From Hyphomicrobium sp. (GTDB taxonomy: Bacteria > Pseudomonadota > Alphaproteobacteria > Rhizobiales > Hyphomicrobiaceae), in NCBI GenBank assembly GCA_002928515.1, contig PERI01000001.1, forward strand, positions 310,001 through 374,000: a stretch of 64,000 nt of DNA, written 5' to 3'. A program made the position numbers and the translations under genes. Position 1 is the stretch's first letter, and each line of letters starts with the position of its first letter. Shown piece after piece: positions 60,193 to 64,000 of the stretch. The notes below the pieces were generated by a model. The model made no database searches and was not told the origin of the DNA. It saw only the letters and a program-made list of their open reading frames with translations.

Positions 60193-60783
60193 TTAGCCCA
60201 TCAAGCTTTCTACGTGTTCCCAGTTTACGAGATTATCGAACCAGGCTTCCAGATACTTCGGGCGCGCGTTGCGATAGTCGATGTAATAGGAATGTTCCCA
60301 CACATCGCAGCCAAGGATCGGCGTGCTTCCATGCATCAGCGGATTTTCGCCGTTCGGCGTCTTTTGCACTTCGAGCTTGCCGTTCTTGATGGCTAGCCAT
60401 GCCCAGCCTGAGCCAAACTGACCTTTGCCCGCTTCAATGAAATCGTTGCGGACTTTATCAAAGCCGCCAGCTTCATCGACGAGTGTCTGCAGCTTGCCTG
60501 GAAGCTTTTTACCGCCGCCGCCTTTTTTCATCCACTGCCAGAAGTGCAAGTGGTTCCAATGCTGGCCGACGTTGTTAATGATTGGGGCATTCTTATCGGC
60601 AAATGCCGATGCACATATCTCTTCGAGAGACATATTTTCGTATTTGGTCCCGGCCAGCGCTTTGTTGCCGTTGTCCACATAAGCCAAGTGATGCTTGTCA
60701 TGGTGAAATTCGAGCGTCTCAGCTGACATAAAAGGCTGAAGCGCATCGTAAGCGTAGGGCAGGTCGGGGAGCTTGAGCGTCAT
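60193..60783 (-). CDS. sodB: Superoxide dismutase, Fe/Mn family
   Basis: A 196-residue enzyme dismutating superoxide. Seen: TLEFHHDKHHLAYVDNGNKA (first metal His), GQHWNHLHFWQWMKKGGG (second), GSGWAWLAIKNGKLEV, and LGCDVWEHSYYIDYRNARPK (the final Asp and His ligands). The pattern points to the Fe type, but metal specificity cannot be fixed. Its 296-nt upstream region should contain its promoter and that of the divergent exporter operon. Confidence 0.93.
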   Translation of the reverse strand: MTLKLPDLPYAYDALQPFMSAETLEFHHDKHHLAYVDNGNKALAGTKYENMSLEEICASAFADKNAPIINNVGQHWNHLHFWQWMKKGGGGKKLPGKLQTLVDEAGGFDKVRNDFIEAGKGQFGSGWAWLAIKNGKLEVQKTPNGENPLMHGSTPILGCDVWEHSYYIDYRNARPKYLEAWFDNLVNWEHVESLMG

Positions 60784-61079
60784 GAATGGGATCTCGTACG
60801 TTAGAGTTTAAGGGCGCAACCTAACGATGGCCAAGCTGCGAAACAAGCGGAGGTCGTTAAGACACTGGCATTTCATTGGAATTGAACGTTTGCTGCCTTT
60901 CATCCGACAGCGGCCAACACAAATTTAATATTCTACGAACTGGTAGGGTGTGATGTTCAGCCTGTGGTCATCGCCATATGCCATTTTTGACATGACTTGG
61001 TAACGACGGAAGTGAATTGATCACCCGTTTCCGGCGTACACTTTAAACTAAGGCAGAAGCAAGAAAGTTCCAGCACCTC

Positions 61080-62546
61080 ATGACGACGTATTACAAGACC
61101 ATTTTTACGCTCACGGTGCCCGTTGCCGTGGCGGCAATGGCTGGGTTTTGGTTGTTGGAGCCTGCGGGTGGACGCGACGGCAGTGTAACTTATGACACCG
61201 TTTTGGTCGGCAAAGGTCCTATCCGTAAAATCGTGGCGACCTCTGGTCCAGTAAGAGCTTTGGTTACGGTGTCGATCGGCTCTCAGGTGTCTGGCCAGAT
61301 CGCCAGCATGAATGTCGATTTCAATAGCGAAGTCAAAATGGGTGACGTGCTGGCGACGATCGATGGGCGTACTTTTGAAGCGCGTGCGGGGCAGGCCCGG
61401 GCCGACTTGACAGCGGCACGCGCGGCTCTGGCAAATCAGGAAGCAGCCCTCACGAAAGCCGAGGCCGTTCTGGGTGTGGCTGAGCGCACGCAGAAGCGCC
61501 AGGAAGGTTTGGAGCAGAAGGGTTTTGCAACGGGAGCTAATTTGGATAGTGCCCGTCGGGATGCCGAAGTTGCCAAAGCAGACATCATCGTGGCACGGGC
61601 CCAAATCGACAGCGCGAAAGCTGTCATCGTGCAGCGTGAAGCGGCCTTGCAACAGGCCGACGTCGATGTCGAGCGCACGCGCATCGTATCACCGATCAAC
61701 GGCACAGTGATTTCGCGCACCGTCGATCTCGGGCAAACTGTGGCTGCCAGTTTTCAAGCGCCGGAACTTTTTAAAATCGCGCAGGATTTGCGCCGCATTC
61801 GCATAGAGGCGCAGGTCAATGAAGCCGATGTTGGCGCCGTTGAAGACGGAAATCGCGTGACGTTCACTGTGGACGCTTATCCGGAGCGCACATTCGAGGG
61901 TTCGGTCACGCAAGTTCGGCTTTCTGCAACCGAACTACAAAATATAGTCACCTATACGGTGATCATCGAAGCTGCCAATGACGACCGCAAATTGTTTCCG
62001 GGCATGACTGCTAATGTGCAAATCGAAGTGGCGACGAAAGAGAATGCGCTACGTGTGCCTAACGATGCTTTGCGCTTTAGACCACGGGGAGATTTGTCGA
62101 ATGCTAGTGCGGCGCGCGGCGATGGCGGCAATCGCGGTGAGCGGCAATTGTCGCGTTTGAAGTCCGAGTTGGAATTGGATGACGCGCAGGAAAAAGCGCT
62201 GCGCGATGAAATGGCGAAGATGTTTGCGGCGCGCTCGGGTACGCCCGGGGGTGGAGGCGACGCCGGTGCTGCTGATCCCTCAGCCATGCGTCAGCGTATG
62301 CAGAGCATCATCGAACGCACCTTGCAGCCTCTTTTGACCGAAGCGCAAAAACCTCTGTTTGAAAAATGGAAGCGCGGGCGTGAAGCGAGCAAATCCGGCG
62401 GCGTGCATGTGCAGAATGAAACGGGAGCGATCGAGCGGCGCTATGTGCGCTTGGGCATTTCCGACGATCAGTTTACCGAAATATCTGGCGGTCAGTTGGC
62501 GGAAGGCGAGCGTGTTATTATCCGCGCGCGCGATGCGAAAAAATGA
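61080..62546 (+). CDS. MacA-like periplasmic adaptor with an inserted LTxxQ-like helical segment
   Basis: A 488-residue membrane-fusion protein linking an inner-membrane ABC exporter to an outer-membrane channel. Seen: an N-terminal anchor (YYKTIFTLTVPVAVAAMAGF), lipoyl half VSIGSQVSGQIASMNVDFNS, a coiled-coil hairpin near residues 100-195, the second lipoyl half IVSPINGTVISRTVDLGQTV, and a beta-barrel. Residues about 334-440 are an unusual insert with ELELDDAQEKALRDEMAKM and LLTEAQKPLFEKWKRGRE, like the Spy/CpxP LTxxQ helix motif. The final membrane-proximal strands resume afterwards. Confidence 0.85.
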   Translation: MTTYYKTIFTLTVPVAVAAMAGFWLLEPAGGRDGSVTYDTVLVGKGPIRKIVATSGPVRALVTVSIGSQVSGQIASMNVDFNSEVKMGDVLATIDGRTFEARAGQARADLTAARAALANQEAALTKAEAVLGVAERTQKRQEGLEQKGFATGANLDSARRDAEVAKADIIVARAQIDSAKAVIVQREAALQQADVDVERTRIVSPINGTVISRTVDLGQTVAASFQAPELFKIAQDLRRIRIEAQVNEADVGAVEDGNRVTFTVDAYPERTFEGSVTQVRLSATELQNIVTYTVIIEAANDDRKLFPGMTANVQIEVATKENALRVPNDALRFRPRGDLSNASAARGDGGNRGERQLSRLKSELELDDAQEKALRDEMAKMFAARSGTPGGGGDAGAADPSAMRQRMQSIIERTLQPLLTEAQKPLFEKWKRGREASKSGGVHVQNETGAIERRYVRLGISDDQFTEISGGQLAEGERVIIRARDAKK

Positions 62547-63319
62547 ACGTGCATGATCGGGCAAAGGTCGATGAGGCTAGCGTTTTACGCAATCGAGACG
62601 CCGGCAGTCTTTTGATCCGCGCAACGGACGTTTCTAAAATCTATGAGATGGGTGAGCAGACGGTGCGCGCGCTGGATGGCGTGTCGTTGGATATCGCCGA
62701 AGGTGAGTTCGTCGCCATCATGGGCGCATCTGGCTCCGGCAAATCGACGATGATGAACCTGATCGGGGCGCTCGACCGGCCGACGTCGGGCACATTGACG
62801 ATTAACGGTCGCGATATCGGGGCACTGTCCTCGGACGACCTGGCGGACTTGCGCAATAAGACCATCGGTTTTGTGTTCCAGCAGTTCAATTTGTTGGCGC
62901 GCACGCCAGCGTTGCGACAGGTCATGCTGCCGTTGCTGTATGCTCAGCCGCGTCCTCCTGATATCGAAGCATTGGCACGGCATCGGCTGGATCAAGTCGG
63001 ATTGATCTCGCGTCTTGATCATCATCCGCGGCAGTTGTCGGGCGGGCAACAGCAACGTGTCGCCATCGCGCGTGCCCTCGTCAACAATCCGAAAATATTG
63101 CTGGCTGATGAGCCGACCGGCGCGCTCGACAGCAAAACATCCGAAGATATCATGGCGCTGTTCACTGATCTTAATAAGGACGGCATCACGGTGATTTTGG
63201 TGACGCACGAGGCTGAAATAGCCGCGTTTGCACAGCGACGCATTCATTTTCGCGACGGGCGCATCACCGAAGACGAAGGTCGTGGCCCTGCAAGTGTGCT
63301 TGCTGGAGGTGCGCGATGA
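62543..63319 (+). CDS. MacB-like ABC exporter ATP-binding protein
   Basis: A 258-residue ATPase of the LolD/MacB class. Seen: Walker A MGASGSGKSTMMNLIG, Q-loop FVFQQFNLLARTPAL, signature QLSGGQQQRVAIARALV, Walker [17 protein letters not shown], and switch His in VTHEAEIA. The ATG overlaps the stop of the adaptor gene (ATGA) and its stop overlaps the permease start, so the three form one coupled operon. ATPase and permease are separate proteins here, unlike fused MacB. Confidence 0.93.
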   Translation: MNVHDRAKVDEASVLRNRDAGSLLIRATDVSKIYEMGEQTVRALDGVSLDIAEGEFVAIMGASGSGKSTMMNLIGALDRPTSGTLTINGRDIGALSSDDLADLRNKTIGFVFQQFNLLARTPALRQVMLPLLYAQPRPPDIEALARHRLDQVGLISRLDHHPRQLSGGQQQRVAIARALVNNPKILLADEPTGALDSKTSEDIMALFTDLNKDGITVILVTHEAEIAAFAQRRIHFRDGRITEDEGRGPASVLAGGAR

Positions 63320-64000
63320 CATTGCTGGATAGCCTTGCGATAGCGTGGACGGCGCTGCGATCAAATCTTCTGCGGTCTATTCTCACAACGCTGGGTATCG
63401 TGATCGGTGTCGCGTCGGTCATTGTTCTGGTCGCTGTTGGCTCTGGCGCGCGCAGTGAAGTCGAGCGTCAGATCGCGGCGCTCGGCTCGAATATGCTTGT
63501 AGTCTTTTCAGGATCGAGCCGGGTTATGGGTCGCGCGGCGGGAGCTGGCACTGATTTACCATTGGCTGAATCAGATATGGCGGCCATTCGTGATAAAGTC
63601 CCAGGTGTGGTCGCCATTTCAGGCCAGCTTAACGGTTCAGGGCCGGTCGTTTTTGGCAATAACAATTGGACGACTACAATCAGCGGAATACACGCCGATT
63701 TTGCCACCGTTCGCGATTGGCCGATCGTGTCGGGGCGCGATTTCACGCCGCAAGATATTCGCGGCACGGCAAAAGTTGCCTTGATCGGCGAGACGGTTGT
63801 GAAACAATTGTTTCCTGGCGAAGAGCCAGTTGGAGCGACGATCAGGGTCAAGAACGCGCCGTTTCAGGTGGTGGGTGTTCTTGGCACCAAGGGCCCGTCG
63901 AGTTTCGGGCGCGATCAGGACGATTTGATATTACTGCCGATGACAACTGCGCGCGGACAGATCATTGGCAAAAGCCAAGTGCAAACCGATCAGGTCGGGC
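63316..64000 (+). CDS. MacB-like ABC exporter permease (cut by window end)
   Basis: About 228 residues are visible and the frame is open to the end of the window. Seen: an N-terminal anchor ALRSNLLRSILTTLGIVIGV with the typical MacB first helix, then a periplasmic domain starting GARSEVERQIAALGSNMLVV and continuing RDFTPQDIRGTAKVALIGET and LFPGEEPVGATIRVKNAPFQ. The three C-terminal helices expected for the family lie beyond base 64000. It overlaps the ATPase stop. Confidence 0.92.
   Translation, partial: MTLLDSLAIAWTALRSNLLRSILTTLGIVIGVASVIVLVAVGSGARSEVERQIAALGSNMLVVFSGSSRVMGRAAGAGTDLPLAESDMAAIRDKVPGVVAISGQLNGSGPVVFGNNNWTTTISGIHADFATVRDWPIVSGRDFTPQDIRGTAKVALIGETVVKQLFPGEEPVGATIRVKNAPFQVVGVLGTKGPSSFGRDQDDLILLPMTTARGQIIGKSQVQTDQVG

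Noticed and set aside
1-64000. tRNA, rRNA, prophage or insertion sequence
   Set aside because: Gaps were read for cloverleaf-like patterns, transposase-like frames and integrase motifs; none was recognised, though short RNAs could be missed by eye.

Overview
The window reads as one contiguous chromosomal segment of an alphaproteobacterium, most likely of the order Hyphomicrobiales. The evidence is gene order and family type: a long nuo operon running into birA, RNase J, methylmalonyl-CoA epimerase, a DUF1467 gene, proS, lolCE, lolD and dnaE; then rpsB-tsf-pyrH-frr-uppS-cdsA-dxr-rseP-bamA-lpxD-fabZ-lpxA-lpxI-lpxB; then gltA, gltX, comEC and lexA. Other pointers are LpxI instead of LpxH, a short-type ProS, an S2 protein with a C-terminal helix-hairpin extension, and a GTTC-N7-GTTC LexA box. 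The genus cannot be fixed from this. No phage, insertion sequence, CRISPR array, rRNA or tRNA was recognised.

Layout. 1-8.9 kb: 3' part of nuoG, then nuoH, I, J, K, L, M, N, with an unlisted 44-codon membrane micro-ORF between nuoK and nuoL. 8.9-19.4 kb: birA, rnj, mce, DUF1467, proS, lolC/E, lolD, dnaE. 19.6-23.6 kb: small secreted proteins, a TerC-family protein, a DUF486 membrane protein and an MFS transporter. 23.8-39.4 kb: translation and envelope biogenesis (S2, EF-Ts, UMP kinase, RRF, isoprenoid/phospholipid enzymes, site-2 protease, BamA, lipid A enzymes). 39.4-45.6 kb: gltA, gltX, comEC (apparently frameshifted at a T8 tract) and lexA. 45.7-48.5 kb: L,D-transpeptidase, small membrane protein, GFA-family protein, two copies of a palindromic repeat and a HicAB pair. 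48.5-56.6 kb: the two methylmalonyl-CoA mutase subunits, separated by an asparagine-synthase-like gene, a DUF817 gene and two small membrane proteins. 56.9-64 kb: DUF853 ATPase, patatin-like lipoprotein, Fe/Mn superoxide dismutase, and a MacAB-like exporter cut by the window end.

Functionally, most of the window is housekeeping: complex I, replication, translation, and outer-membrane assembly (isoprenoid precursor, undecaprenyl-PP, CDP-DAG, Lol, Bam, lipid A). The epimerase at 11.5 kb and the mutase subunits at 48.5-56.6 kb form one route, (S)- to (R)-methylmalonyl-CoA to succinyl-CoA.

The observations most worth a second look are: the nuoK-nuoL micro-ORF; LpxI with what looks like a second, degenerate copy of its C-terminal domain; the T8 frameshift in comEC; the asparagine-synthase-like protein that lacks the Cys2 glutaminase nucleophile and sits between mutA and mutB beside a DUF817 protein; and a MacA-like adaptor with an LTxxQ/Spy-like helical insert. 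None is proven here to be a new system. No database search or computed alignment was run, and all family calls rest on motif recognition.
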